Shown in pieces: positions 42,738 through 50,940 of a stretch of DNA of 64,000 bases (position 1 is the first letter of the stretch; the number at the start of each line of letters is the position of its first letter). The notes beneath the pieces were generated by a model. That model saw only the letters and a program-made list of their open reading frames with translations. It was not told where the DNA came from and searched no databases. The translations under genes were made by a program, and so were the position numbers. The stretch is from Alphaproteobacteria bacterium. GTDB taxonomy: Bacteria; Pseudomonadota; Alphaproteobacteria; UBA8366; GCA-2717185. The stretch lies in NCBI GenBank assembly GCA_012103325.1, contig WLWY01000006.1, positions 1-64,000 on the forward strand, given 5' to 3'.

Positions 42738-42971
42738 ATGACAGTGCCTGCAAAAAACCTTGTGAAGGAAATGATGGCTCCCCTCGACGGCCTCGAAGTG
42801 CCGTGAGCGCTTCGGAACAGCGTCGCCAAACACCAGGTTAATCTTGAGAGCCTAGCCGTAGCCCTGTTGGTTGGCGGGCAAAGCGAAGTGCGGCAGACGC
42901 TGGATAACGTCTTTACGTCTTATAAGGCGAAGCTCGCAAAGACCATACTTGTCATAAGAGAGCAGAAATGA
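42738..42971 (+). pseudogene. Small gene with an in-frame TGA, overlapping the diguanylate cyclase start
   Basis: From ATG 42738 the frame reads MTVPAKNLVKEMMAPLDGLEVP, then TGA at 42804, then ALRNSVAKHQVNLESLAVAL and VGGQSEVRQTLDNVFTSYKA, ending KTILVIREQK at a TGA that overlaps the next start as ATGA. Together that is 77 codons with one internal stop. Amphipathic helical character on both sides of the stop, and the tight overlap with the next gene, suggest a real former small gene. The second half has no good start codon of its own. No family recognised. Confidence 0.4.
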
Positions 42972-44038
42972 ATTGCGATAAGAGAGCAGAAACGCCCGAA
43001 GCTCTTAAAACTGATGACGACGAAGGCCGTGTACGCGCTCTTGAACGTTACGAAGTTCTCGACACCGATGAAGAGGAACCGTTTGAGAACGTCGTGAAGC
43101 TCGTTCAACAGGCACTTAAGGTGCCGATGTGTGCCGTAAGTCTGTTAGATCGGCAGCGCCAATGGTTCAAAGCACGCCGTGGTCTTGGTGTACGAGAAAC
43201 ACCGCGTGACATTTCCTTTTGCACGCATGCCATACAGCAAGCGGATGCCTTCATCGTCTCCGACGCTGCAGAACATCCAATTTTCAAAGGCAATCCGCTC
43301 GTTACGGGAGAACCGCATATTCGAGCTTATGCCGGTATCCCGCTGAAGACGCCCGACGGATACAACCTCGGCAGCCTTTGTGCCATTGACGATGTGCCGA
43401 GGGATTTTCAGCCGCATGAAATCAGTATGCTCGAAAGCTTTGCCAAGATCGTTATGGAAGAGCTTGAACTGCGGCAAATCGCATCCTCCGACGGATTGAC
43501 AGGCGCCTTGACCCGACGGGCTTGGCGCGAAACCGCGGATACGGAGATCAAGCGCGCAAACCGCTACGGGCGACCGCTAAGCCTGGCGATTATGGACATC
43601 GATAAATTCAAGTCGGTCAACGACACCTATGGGCATGCAGCTGGTGACACGGTAATTAAGCACTTGGCCAGGCTGTTCATGGACTCTAAGCGGGAGTCTG
43701 ATTTCTTTGGGCGTTTGGGCGGCGAAGAGTTTGTTTTGTTAATGGCCGAAACATCTGACGTGAATGCACAACATATTTTGGAACGCCTCAGAGAAGAATT
43801 TTCTGCCGCGCCAATCGAAAATGACGCGGGCAATCAGATCAACTGTTCGTTCAGCGCAGGCATTGCCGAGCTCTCAGAAGGAGAAGACTTGGACCCGCTG
43901 CTGGCGAGGGCGGATCAATGCCTTTACGAAGCCAAGAACGGCGGTCGGAATCGCACGGTACTCGACCAGACGCAGCAGCCAAGAAAAAAAGCGGTTGATC
44001 ACGGTTTGGCAAAAACGCTGGTTACTGAAAGCCAATAG
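42968..44038 (+). CDS. GAF-GGDEF diguanylate cyclase
   Basis: 356 aa, soluble. A GAF domain spans about residues 25-170 (VPMCAVSLLDRQRQWFKARR, the HPxF-type AEHPIFKGNPLVTG, GYNLGSLCAID). A short helix leads into a GGDEF domain, about 180-340: DGLTGALTRRAW, FKSVNDTYGHAAGD, FFGRLGGEEF as an active GGEEF, and NCSFSAGIAEL. RESD five residues before GGEEF is a canonical I-site for product inhibition. It should make c-di-GMP in response to a GAF ligand or redox cue. ATG 42968 overlaps the small broken gene upstream. Confidence 0.92.
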   Translation: MNCDKRAETPEALKTDDDEGRVRALERYEVLDTDEEEPFENVVKLVQQALKVPMCAVSLLDRQRQWFKARRGLGVRETPRDISFCTHAIQQADAFIVSDAAEHPIFKGNPLVTGEPHIRAYAGIPLKTPDGYNLGSLCAIDDVPRDFQPHEISMLESFAKIVMEELELRQIASSDGLTGALTRRAWRETADTEIKRANRYGRPLSLAIMDIDKFKSVNDTYGHAAGDTVIKHLARLFMDSKRESDFFGRLGGEEFVLLMAETSDVNAQHILERLREEFSAAPIENDAGNQINCSFSAGIAELSEGEDLDPLLARADQCLYEAKNGGRNRTVLDQTQQPRKKAVDHGLAKTLVTESQ

Positions 44039-44099
44039 CGGGTACCTTAGAGTCTGGCTCTTAGGTCATGAACAACGACTTGACCCTTTTAAGTGCTCC

Positions 44100-44124
44100 C
44101 TGAACGGTCATCAAAACCGTTCAG
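44100..44124 (+). terminator. Hairpin downstream of the diguanylate cyclase gene
   Basis: CTGAACGGT (44100-44108) pairs perfectly with ACCGTTCAG (44116-44124) around a seven-base loop, about 60 bases after the stop. No U-run follows, so it may be a weak or factor-dependent terminator. Confidence 0.5.
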
Positions 44125-44162
44125 CCCCAAGGAGAGGGGAAGATCCCCCTGCGACTCCTTCT

Positions 44163-44397
44163 CGGACAAGCCTGACACGCCGGCGACGCATTCGCGTAAG
44201 ACCCCTCCTTCACCCAAACGCCTTCGCAATCCGTCCCCAGTCCTCAATCGCGGCCTCCTGCCCCGGCACGATCTGGATCGTAAACTGGGTGTAGCCTGAA
44301 TCGCGCAGATCGCCGATGCGGGTCTTCAGCTCCGCCTCGGTCGAAGTGAAGGAGGTGTCGCGGATCAGTTCGGCGGTGACGTATTGCCGTTCCTCCG
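44163..44397. repeat. Long direct repeat, copy B (partner at 42256-42487)
   Basis: Contains the 3' end of the intact LLM oxidoreductase gene and about 47 bases of flank downstream of its stop. It aligns with copy A over about 232 bases, so the duplicated unit includes non-coding flank as well as coding sequence. Confidence 0.85.
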
Positions 44398-45280
44398 GCT
44401 TGACGAACATCAGATGGCCGCGGTGGTTCTCCAGATATTTCGCGTCCGCCGGTTCGTAGTTCATCGCGTGCGCGACATAGCCCGCCACCGCCGCCGCCGC
44501 CGCATCGGGAATGCCGCTGGAATTGAGCAGCCCAGCAATCGCCTCGTCGGCGGCGCGGTGCAGAACGACAGCGGCGCGCGGCCCCGCCTGCGCCATCGCG
44601 CGCGGCGAGTCGAACGGCTCGCCGTCTGCCAGCAAACACCCCAGCGCGAAGGCCGTGGCCTTCAGATCGCTCGCGGCCCGGCCTGCACCGGTCCAGCTGT
44701 CGCGCATCGCCGCCGCACCCGTCGCCGCGCTATCGACATCGCCGACGAAGTTGAGCCAACCGGCATCCAGCTTGGCGGTCAGCGCGCGCGAGCGCGGCCC
44801 GTAGGCGGAAACGTGCAACGGAATATCGTCCTGCGTGTTGATCAGCCCGAGCTCGGGATTGAGGAATCTGATCTTGCGCGGTTTGCCCTCGAATTCCGCC
44901 TCCAAGGTTTCGCCGGCGATCAGGCCGCGGACGACACGGATATAGTCTTCCATGTCGGCCAGCTTCATCGCGCCCATCCCCATGGCGCGCCGTCCGGTGA
45001 ATCCGGTCCCAACGCCGAAATCGATCCGCCCCGGCGCCAGATGGTTCAAACTCGCCAGCGCATTCGCGGTCACCGGCGCGATCCGGTTGGTCGGGATCAG
45101 CACGCCGGTGCCCATCCGGATGCGGTCCGTCTTCACCGCCGCCGCGCCCATGGCGACGAAACAGTCGGCGCTCAACATCTGCGTGTCGTAGAACCACGCG
45201 CTGGTGAACCCCAGCGCCTCAGCCCGTTCGACCAGCTTCCAAGCGTCGGCAGCCGTCGCCGTGGCAATTCCGAATTCCAT
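44210..45280 (-). CDS. LLM-class flavin/F420-dependent oxidoreductase
   Basis: 356 aa from ATG 45280, with a strong AGGAGGGATGG ribosome-binding site. The luciferase-like TIM barrel shows AWKLVERAEALGFTSAWFYD, IRMGTGVLIPTNRIAPVTAN, GRIDFGVGTGFTGRRAMGMG and YIRVVRGLIAGETLEAEFEG. The cofactor could be FMN or F420; the GTGFTGRR loop does not settle this by eye. The C-terminal 60 residues are duplicated in a remnant 1.9 kb away. It stands apart from any obvious pathway partner. Confidence 0.88.
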   Translation of the reverse strand: MEFGIATATAADAWKLVERAEALGFTSAWFYDTQMLSADCFVAMGAAAVKTDRIRMGTGVLIPTNRIAPVTANALASLNHLAPGRIDFGVGTGFTGRRAMGMGAMKLADMEDYIRVVRGLIAGETLEAEFEGKPRKIRFLNPELGLINTQDDIPLHVSAYGPRSRALTAKLDAGWLNFVGDVDSAATGAAAMRDSWTGAGRAASDLKATAFALGCLLADGEPFDSPRAMAQAGPRAAVVLHRAADEAIAGLLNSSGIPDAAAAAVAGYVAHAMNYEPADAKYLENHRGHLMFVKPEERQYVTAELIRDTSFTSTEAELKTRIGDLRDSGYTQFTIQIVPGQEAAIEDWGRIAKAFG

Positions 45281-45493
45281 CCATCCCTCCTCTTGTCGCC
45301 GCAACGCAATCCGCAACCTAGCGCAACGCGGTCTTTGGCTTCCGTATCGCCTCACTGTACGGGATAATCGAAGAGTCCGTTAGCAAAGGAAATCGGCGCT
45401 CGAATCCCCCGGAACGGATGATTTTGGAACATCGGGGTTGCCAGATCCCGGCGGTCGCGCAACTGTTGGGGCGTCGAAAAGGGAGGAAGCGTG

Positions 45494-46273
45494 ATGAACA
45501 CAGAAGCGACAATCGAACACATTACCGGGTGGCTCCAGAGATACGCCGAAAGCGCCAGCGCAAGCGGGTTTGTTATCGGCATCTCCGGCGGCATCGATTC
45601 CGCCGTCTCCTCGACCCTGGCGGCGCGAACCGGCCTGCCGTTGCTCGTGGTCGAGATGCCGATCCACCAGCACATCAGCCAGGTGAGCCGCGCGCGGGAG
45701 CATATCGAATTTCTCAAACAGAACTACCCGGCGGTCGATAGCGTGGAGGTTGAACTGACCGGCGTTTTCGACGGGCTGGTCGAGGCGTACCCCGGCGGCG
45801 ATGACGACGCGCGGCGCGAGATGTCGCTGGTCAACACCCGCGCGCGCCTGCGCATGACGACGCTGTATTATTTCGCCGCACTGCACGGCCGCCTCGTGGT
45901 CGGCACGGGAAACAAGGTGGAAGATTTCGGCATCGGCTTTTTCACCAAGTATGGCGACGGCGGCGTCGATCTCAGCCCGATCGCCGATCTGGTGAAGACC
46001 GAAGTGTACGCGCTCGGCCGCACGCTCGGCGTCAATGAGGCCATCCTGACGGCGGCGCCTACCGACGGGTTGTGGGGCGACGACCGCACCGACGAGGACC
46101 AGATCGGCGCCAGCTATCCGGAACTCGAATGGGCCATGAGTTTCGACGGCGACGAGTCGGCGCTCGACAACCGGCAGCGCGAGGTGATGACGATCTACCG
46201 ACGCCTGAACGCCGCAAACCAGCACAAGATGGAAGAGATCCCGGTCTGCATGATTCCCGACGCGCTGCGTTAG
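45494..46273 (+). CDS. nadE: NAD synthetase, NH3-dependent
   Basis: 259 aa, the short ammonia-dependent form without a glutaminase domain. The PP-loop VIGISGGIDSAVSS has Ser31-Gly-Gly-Ile-Asp-Ser36. LVNTRARLRMTTLYYFAA and VVGTGNKVEDFGIGFFTKYGDGGVD form the NaAD and ATP sites. It amidates nicotinic acid adenine dinucleotide to NAD. GTG 45491 directly precedes ATG 45494; the spacing from GGGAGGA (45481-45487) favours the ATG. It may work with the CinA-type NMN deamidase elsewhere in the window. The next gene starts 28 bases later. Confidence 0.93.
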   Translation: MNTEATIEHITGWLQRYAESASASGFVIGISGGIDSAVSSTLAARTGLPLLVVEMPIHQHISQVSRAREHIEFLKQNYPAVDSVEVELTGVFDGLVEAYPGGDDDARREMSLVNTRARLRMTTLYYFAALHGRLVVGTGNKVEDFGIGFFTKYGDGGVDLSPIADLVKTEVYALGRTLGVNEAILTAAPTDGLWGDDRTDEDQIGASYPELEWAMSFDGDESALDNRQREVMTIYRRLNAANQHKMEEIPVCMIPDALR

Positions 46274-46301
46274 ACCCGCCGACCTCCGGGAAAGGTTCCC
46301 C

Positions 46302-47747
46302 GTGACACCATCATCGCCGATGGCGGCCCGTGGTCTGGACTGGCTCGAAAGCCAGGTCCGTCGCGAGATCGATATATTCCGCCACACCTATCAGCCCTGG
46401 GTCCCGCCCGCGGCCGACGTAAACGGCAAGCCGGTCGCCGATGTCCTCATCGTCGGTGGCGGACTTTATGGCATGGGTCTCGCTTGGGGCCTTATGCGTT
46501 CCAAGGTCACGAACATCGTGGTTGTCGATCAGGCGCCTCGCGGGCAAGAGGGGATTTGGACGACCACTGCCCGTATGAAGACGCTGCGCACCGCCAAGCA
46601 GCTGACGGGCATCGAGTTCGGCATCCCCAGCCTTTCCGTGCAGGCCTATTGGGAAGCGAAGTTCGGTCGCGCCGCATGGGAGGCACTGGACCGCGTCCCG
46701 CGACTGGAGTGGTTCCGGTATCTCGAATGGTTCCGTGACGTGCTCGATATCCCAATCCGCAACAATACGGAAGTCGTCGGCATCGACGGCGATTCTGATT
46801 TGGTGCGCGTCACTGTCCGTCAAGACGGCAAGATGGAAACGCTGCTCACACGGCGGCTCATCATCGCAACCGGCCTGCTCGGCAGCGGCGGCGCGCACGT
46901 TCCCGCCGGCCTTGTCGAGAACCTGCCGGCGGACCGGTGGGCGCATTCATCGGACGATATCGATTTCACGCGCTGGCAGGGTGCGGATGTCGGCGTCCTT
47001 GGCGCGGGGGCCTCCGCCTTCGACAGCGCGATCACGGCCATCGAGAACGGCGCAGCGGGCGCATGGCTGTTCTGCCGACGGCCGGAATTGCCCTGGCTCA
47101 GTGCCAAACGGGGCCTGGAAAACGCCGGCTTCATGCGTCACTTTGCGAGCCTGCCCGACCCTTACCGCTGGCAATTCATCAAGACGATTGTCGAGACACC
47201 GATCCCGCCGCCCCGGCATACGGTCGAGCGGGCGTTGGCTCTTGCCAATTTCCATTTACGGCTCAGCAGGCCCTGGACCGCCAGCCGCCTGGACGGCGAC
47301 AAAGTCGTAGTCACCACGCCGAACGGAGAACACCGATTCGATTTCGTTATCTTCGGCACCGGCTTTGACATGGACATCGCCCGGCGTCCGGAAATGGCCG
47401 CCCTCGCCCCGCACATGCTGCAATGGCGAGACCGCTTTACGCCGCCGGACGGTGAGGATAACGACATGCTCTCGGACCAACCTTACCTGGGGGACGCCCT
47501 GGAGTTTCAAGAGCGTGTGCCGGGCAGCTGTCCGGTTCTCGGCAGGGTCAGTATGCTCGGCGCCGCTGCCACATTGAGCGTCGGGCCGTTGTTCGGCGGC
47601 CTTAACGGGCTCAAGTTTCTTCTGGAGCGAATGGTCGAGCAGACCTGCCGGGCCCTTATCCTGGAGACCGTCGATACGTTCCACGACAATTTCCGCAAAG
47701 GGTTGCAGGCGCAAAAACCGCCAGGAGCGATGGGTTCGACCGATTGA
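46302..47747 (+). CDS. FAD-dependent oxidoreductase / flavin-containing monooxygenase-like
   Basis: 481 aa starting at GTG 46302 (ATG 46320 possible). The FAD Rossmann motif is DVLIVGGGLYGMGLAWGLMR (about residue 45). A second nucleotide site ADVGVLGAGASAFDSAITAI (about residue 225) fits the NADPH domain of class B monooxygenases, and FVIFGTGFDMDIARRPEMA lies near the C-terminal part. RMKTLRTAKQLTG in the N-terminal domain is unusual. No signal peptide. Substrate unknown. Collinear with nadE and possibly in one transcript. Confidence 0.85.
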   Translation: MTPSSPMAARGLDWLESQVRREIDIFRHTYQPWVPPAADVNGKPVADVLIVGGGLYGMGLAWGLMRSKVTNIVVVDQAPRGQEGIWTTTARMKTLRTAKQLTGIEFGIPSLSVQAYWEAKFGRAAWEALDRVPRLEWFRYLEWFRDVLDIPIRNNTEVVGIDGDSDLVRVTVRQDGKMETLLTRRLIIATGLLGSGGAHVPAGLVENLPADRWAHSSDDIDFTRWQGADVGVLGAGASAFDSAITAIENGAAGAWLFCRRPELPWLSAKRGLENAGFMRHFASLPDPYRWQFIKTIVETPIPPPRHTVERALALANFHLRLSRPWTASRLDGDKVVVTTPNGEHRFDFVIFGTGFDMDIARRPEMAALAPHMLQWRDRFTPPDGEDNDMLSDQPYLGDALEFQERVPGSCPVLGRVSMLGAAATLSVGPLFGGLNGLKFLLERMVEQTCRALILETVDTFHDNFRKGLQAQKPPGAMGSTD

Positions 47748-47957
47748 ACGATCATAGGCTCAAATTGTCCAGTCATGGCAGTCAATCCCGCCACCGGACA
47801 TTGCCAGACGAGTCCAATCTTATCATGGCGACGTATATTTGCTGTTGTGCGCCGCCCTCTGCTTGACTATTCCAAGGGAACGAGATCGTGGCCAAGCCCA
47901 AACCAACAAGGACAGGGCGGCTGGCCCGGATTGATTGCTCTAACAATGCTGCACTGA

Positions 47958-48689
47958 ATGTCGACCGGATTACGAGAAAGCAGACATTTCGCCCGCCGCC
48001 AGCGCCGTAGCCGGTTTTACAAACGGCTTTTCGTGCTGTGTGTGCTGGGCGGGCTTGGGGTCTTCGCCTATTGGTCCGGCAAGACCCTGTCCGAGCGGTC
48101 GCTCGAACAAGCGCGTGACGATATTTCCCAGCTCGAGACCCAAACAGCCGAACTCGAACGCCGCAACGACGAGTTGCTGAACGCCGCCGCCGTCGACCGG
48201 CAAGAGATTGCGGCGCTCAAACGCCGCTACGGCAAGGACGTCCCGAAGGGGGAGCGCCAGAAACTTCTGGGATTGATCGACGAACAGCTCGGCAAGGGCG
48301 CCAAAACCGACCGGCTATCCTTTCTCATTGCGGCGGCAAGTCTCGAAGAAAAATGCGACGGGGCGCCCAGCACCAAGCGGTTCCTGGTGCGAACGCCGCT
48401 CTATGACGGACCGGCCGCATCGGTGCAATTCGCCGACGGCGCTCTCACCGTGACCGCCGCGGGCGAACCGGCCGTCGACGAGGCAGGGCGAATTCTTGGC
48501 TGGTACGACCCCTCCAAGCCGGTCACGCTCGGGCTCGCACGTCTGGGGCAGGCGGCGCAGAAATTCGGCGGAACGCTGCCGATGCATCGCAAGCTTGTCG
48601 TCAATGGCAGCGAGTACCGGTTGACCGTCGTGGCAGGGGACCGCACGGGCTTCGTCAACGTGACCGCCGACCGCTGCCGGTTTCCGTAA
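47958..48689 (+). CDS. Single-pass membrane protein with coiled coil
   Basis: 243 aa, not assigned to a named family. A basic N terminus (RRQRRSRFYKRL) is followed by one membrane helix (FVLCVLGGLGVFAYW), so the bulk lies in the periplasm. Residues about 48-95 form a coiled coil (RDDISQLETQTAELERRNDE). The C-terminal part contains SLEEKCDGAPSTKRFLVRTP and ends VNVTADRCRFP, two Cys that could pair. The layout resembles periplasmic scaffold proteins. Preceded by 210 bases without a gene. Confidence 0.7.
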   Translation: MSTGLRESRHFARRQRRSRFYKRLFVLCVLGGLGVFAYWSGKTLSERSLEQARDDISQLETQTAELERRNDELLNAAAVDRQEIAALKRRYGKDVPKGERQKLLGLIDEQLGKGAKTDRLSFLIAAASLEEKCDGAPSTKRFLVRTPLYDGPAASVQFADGALTVTAAGEPAVDEAGRILGWYDPSKPVTLGLARLGQAAQKFGGTLPMHRKLVVNGSEYRLTVVAGDRTGFVNVTADRCRFP

Positions 48690-48710
48690 GAGCTGGATCG
48701 AAAAACCTCA

Positions 48711-49041
48711 ACCCATCATCCTCAAGCCCCACCCCCGTCATCCTCAAAACCCACCTCGTCATCCTCAACTTGATTGAGGATCCAGTCCGTCATCCGAAAG
48801 GCTATTGCTCTGTCGAGGTTTACTGCGAACAAGTGAAGCCGTCTTTCGTAACGCATCGCTTCGGAACGGTTCCGCTGAGCGTGCGGCCACCCAAGGTAGG
48901 GAACTTCCAAACACCGCCGCGCCGGATCGGCGTAGCCTGGATCCTCAATCAAGTTGAGGATGACGGGGGTGGGGTGTTGAGGATGACGTTGTGGGGTGTT
49001 GAGGATGACGTTGTGGGGTGTTGAGGATGACGTTGTGGGGT
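48711..49041. repeat. Long inverted-repeat element with 22-bp tandem array in its right arm
   Basis: Within a 486-base gap, 48757-48785 and 48937-48965 form a perfect 29-base inverted repeat (CGTCATCCTCAACTTGATTG...). The outer parts of the arms carry multiple GTCATCCTCAA-type units in opposite orientation. The right arm contains four tandem copies of GTTGAGGATGACGTTGTGGG plus GT (one 23-base variant, then three of 22 bases) at 48953-49041. The 151-base centre has no convincing ORF. Structure suggests a MITE-like or REP-type element with a strong potential to form a cruciform. Confidence 0.8.
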
Positions 49042-49175
49042 GCTGAGGCGGCGGCGCACCTTATGCGTCGACCGCCATGAAGGCCTGGAACGTCCCGTAG
49101 GTTTCAAGCGATGGGCCCTGTTGGATCGCTATAGACGATTTCAACAAACCACAATCTCATCTATAGACTGACGCT

Positions 49176-50156
49176 ATGGTAAAACTCTCCGTCCTCGACC
49201 TCGCCAATATCGGCGAAGGCTTCACCCCCGCCGACGCGCTGCGCAACGCGCTCGATCTGGCGCAGCATGTCGAGGCCGCAGGCTACAAGCGCTTCTGGCT
49301 GGCCGAACATCATAATCTCGCCGGCATCGCCAGCGCCGCCACATCGGTGTGCATCTGCCACGTTGCCAACGGCACCAAGACGATCCGCGTCGGCGCGGGC
49401 GGCATTATGCTGCCGAACCACTCGCCGATGGTGATCGCCGAGCAGTTCGGCACGCTGGCGACGCTGTTCCCCGACCGCATCGACCTCGGATTAGGCCGCG
49501 CGCCGGGCACCGACCAGCGCACTTGGCAGGCGCTGCGGCGCGACCCGCAGGCGTCGGAATATTTCCCGCAGGACGTGGTCGAACTGCAAGCCCTGCTCGG
49601 CCCGCCGCGGGAAGGCCAGACGCTCCACGCCATTCCCGGCGAGGATACCAACGTGCCGCTGTGGATTCTGGGCTCCAGCCTGTTTGGCGCCCAGCTCGCC
49701 GCGATGCTCGGCCTGCCCTACGCCTTCGCCTCGCACTTCGCGCCGCAGGCGCTGATGCAGGCGATATCGGTCTACCGCGAGCGGTTCGAGCCGTCGGCGC
49801 AACTCGACAAGCCCTATGTGATGGTCGGCTGCAACGCCATCGTCGCCGAAACCGAGGACGCGGCGAAGCGGCTGTTCACCAGCCCGCAACAAAATTTCGC
49901 CCGCATGGTCCGCGGCACCCGCGGCCAGCTGCCGCCGCCGGTCGACGACATCGAAGACTACTGGTCGCCGATGGAGAAGGCGCAATCATCGTCGATGCTG
50001 GCCTGCTCGTTCTACGGCGCGAAAGAGACGATCAAGGCGAAACTGGAACCGCTGATCGCGGAAACCGGCGCCGACGAGTTGATGGTCGCCGCCGCGATAT
50101 GGGACCACAAGGCGCGCGCGCGGTCGTTCGAGTTGCTGGCGGAGGCGATGGGTTAG
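49176..50156 (+). CDS. LLM-class flavin-dependent oxidoreductase (luciferase-like, alkanal monooxygenase type)
   Basis: 326 aa. Single-component luciferase-like subfamily: [80 protein letters not shown] (about residue 95), [20 protein letters not shown] and [19 protein letters not shown] is the expected cofactor. It is only distantly related to the LLM protein at 44210. Immediately downstream lies a GC-rich repeat. Confidence 0.9.
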   Translation: MVKLSVLDLANIGEGFTPADALRNALDLAQHVEAAGYKRFWLAEHHNLAGIASAATSVCICHVANGTKTIRVGAGGIMLPNHSPMVIAEQFGTLATLFPDRIDLGLGRAPGTDQRTWQALRRDPQASEYFPQDVVELQALLGPPREGQTLHAIPGEDTNVPLWILGSSLFGAQLAAMLGLPYAFASHFAPQALMQAISVYRERFEPSAQLDKPYVMVGCNAIVAETEDAAKRLFTSPQQNFARMVRGTRGQLPPPVDDIEDYWSPMEKAQSSSMLACSFYGAKETIKAKLEPLIAETGADELMVAAAIWDHKARARSFELLAEAMG

Positions 50157-50224
50157 GAGGGAAAGGTGAACGGAACAATACTCAGATTAGGCTTCTGATC
50201 TACATCTGCCTGACCACATTTTCT

Positions 50225-50376
50225 TCCCCTCACCCTACCCTCTCCCCAGGGAGAGGGTAAGTGGAACGTGCCGCCTTTAGACCCTCTCCTAGGGGAGAGG
50301 GAGGGACCCGCGAAGCGGGAGGGTGAGGGGACAACGCGCCTGCGGCTCACCACCAGCTGGAAAAGCTCACTCGCCT
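50225..50376. repeat. GC-rich palindromic intergenic repeat, 3' part duplicated at 52230-52276
   Basis: CCCCTCACCCTACCCTCTCC with AGGGAGAGGGT, then CCCTCTCCTAGGGGAGAGGG and GGGAGGGTGAGGGG form nested palindromes. From about 50330 the sequence GTGAGGGGACAACGCGCCTG followed by an AGCTGGAAAAGC-type tail matches 52230-52276. Same family as the fragment at 15863. Confidence 0.75.
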
Positions 50377-50392
50377 AACCCGCCTCGTCGGA

Positions 50393-50803
50393 TCAATCCA
50401 ACCGGAGATCGAAACGTTCGATCACCTCTGGCTGGGTTACCTTGGCCAGGAGTGTCAGCATGGCGAACCGGGCATCCAAACTTTCACCGCTTGCAATCGC
50501 ATGGTGAAGCCGCGCCTCAATCGCCGATGTGGCGTCCGGCCCGTTGGCTTCGCCAAATTCTTCGCTGCCCAGCACGCAATACGCCAACATCGGCGCCGCC
50601 CGCGCGCAGCTCGCATCTACATCCGCCAGGACGCCACCCTCCGCATCCTTCAACAAATTCAAAACCGTCAGTTTAACTGAATCCGGTACCCGCTTTGGCG
50701 CCAACCCAACGGCGCGCAGTGCATCGTCGAGGCGATACACCTCTTTCGAGCGACCGCGAATGCCGAATACGCTGAGAATGTCCATGATATCAGGATGCGC
50801 CAA
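50393..50803 (-). CDS. Hypothetical protein
   Basis: 136 aa if started at TTG 50803, 130 aa from ATG 50785; neither has a clear ribosome-binding site. Mostly helical and soluble (RLDDALRAVGLAPKRVPDSV, LDARFAMLTLLAKVTQPEVI). No recognised motif. High GC third positions support it as a coding sequence. It lies between two intergenic repeats and beside an insertion sequence. Confidence 0.5.
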   Translation of the reverse strand: MAHPDIMDILSVFGIRGRSKEVYRLDDALRAVGLAPKRVPDSVKLTVLNLLKDAEGGVLADVDASCARAAPMLAYCVLGSEEFGEANGPDATSAIEARLHHAIASGESLDARFAMLTLLAKVTQPEVIERFDLRLD

Positions 50804-50940
50804 TCAACCGCGATTATCCACCCTATGCGGGGCAGAGCAATCACATGTAGAATTTTCGATATACCCTCTCCTTGCGAAGACCTCGGTGAAATTGCGAATG
50901 GAGCCGCCGTCCACCCCCACCTTAATCCTCCCCCCTCAAG

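Noticed and set aside
42804..42806. In-frame TGA read as selenocysteine
   Set aside because: No SECIS-like hairpin was seen and there is no redox family match; a nonsense mutation is simpler.
42635..42829. 64-codon minus-strand frame in the gap before the diguanylate cyclase
   Set aside because: No start signal or motif, and it lies opposite the better-supported small broken gene.
48953..49041. Possible CRISPR array
   Set aside because: The 22-bp units are contiguous tandem copies with no spacers, and no cas genes are present.
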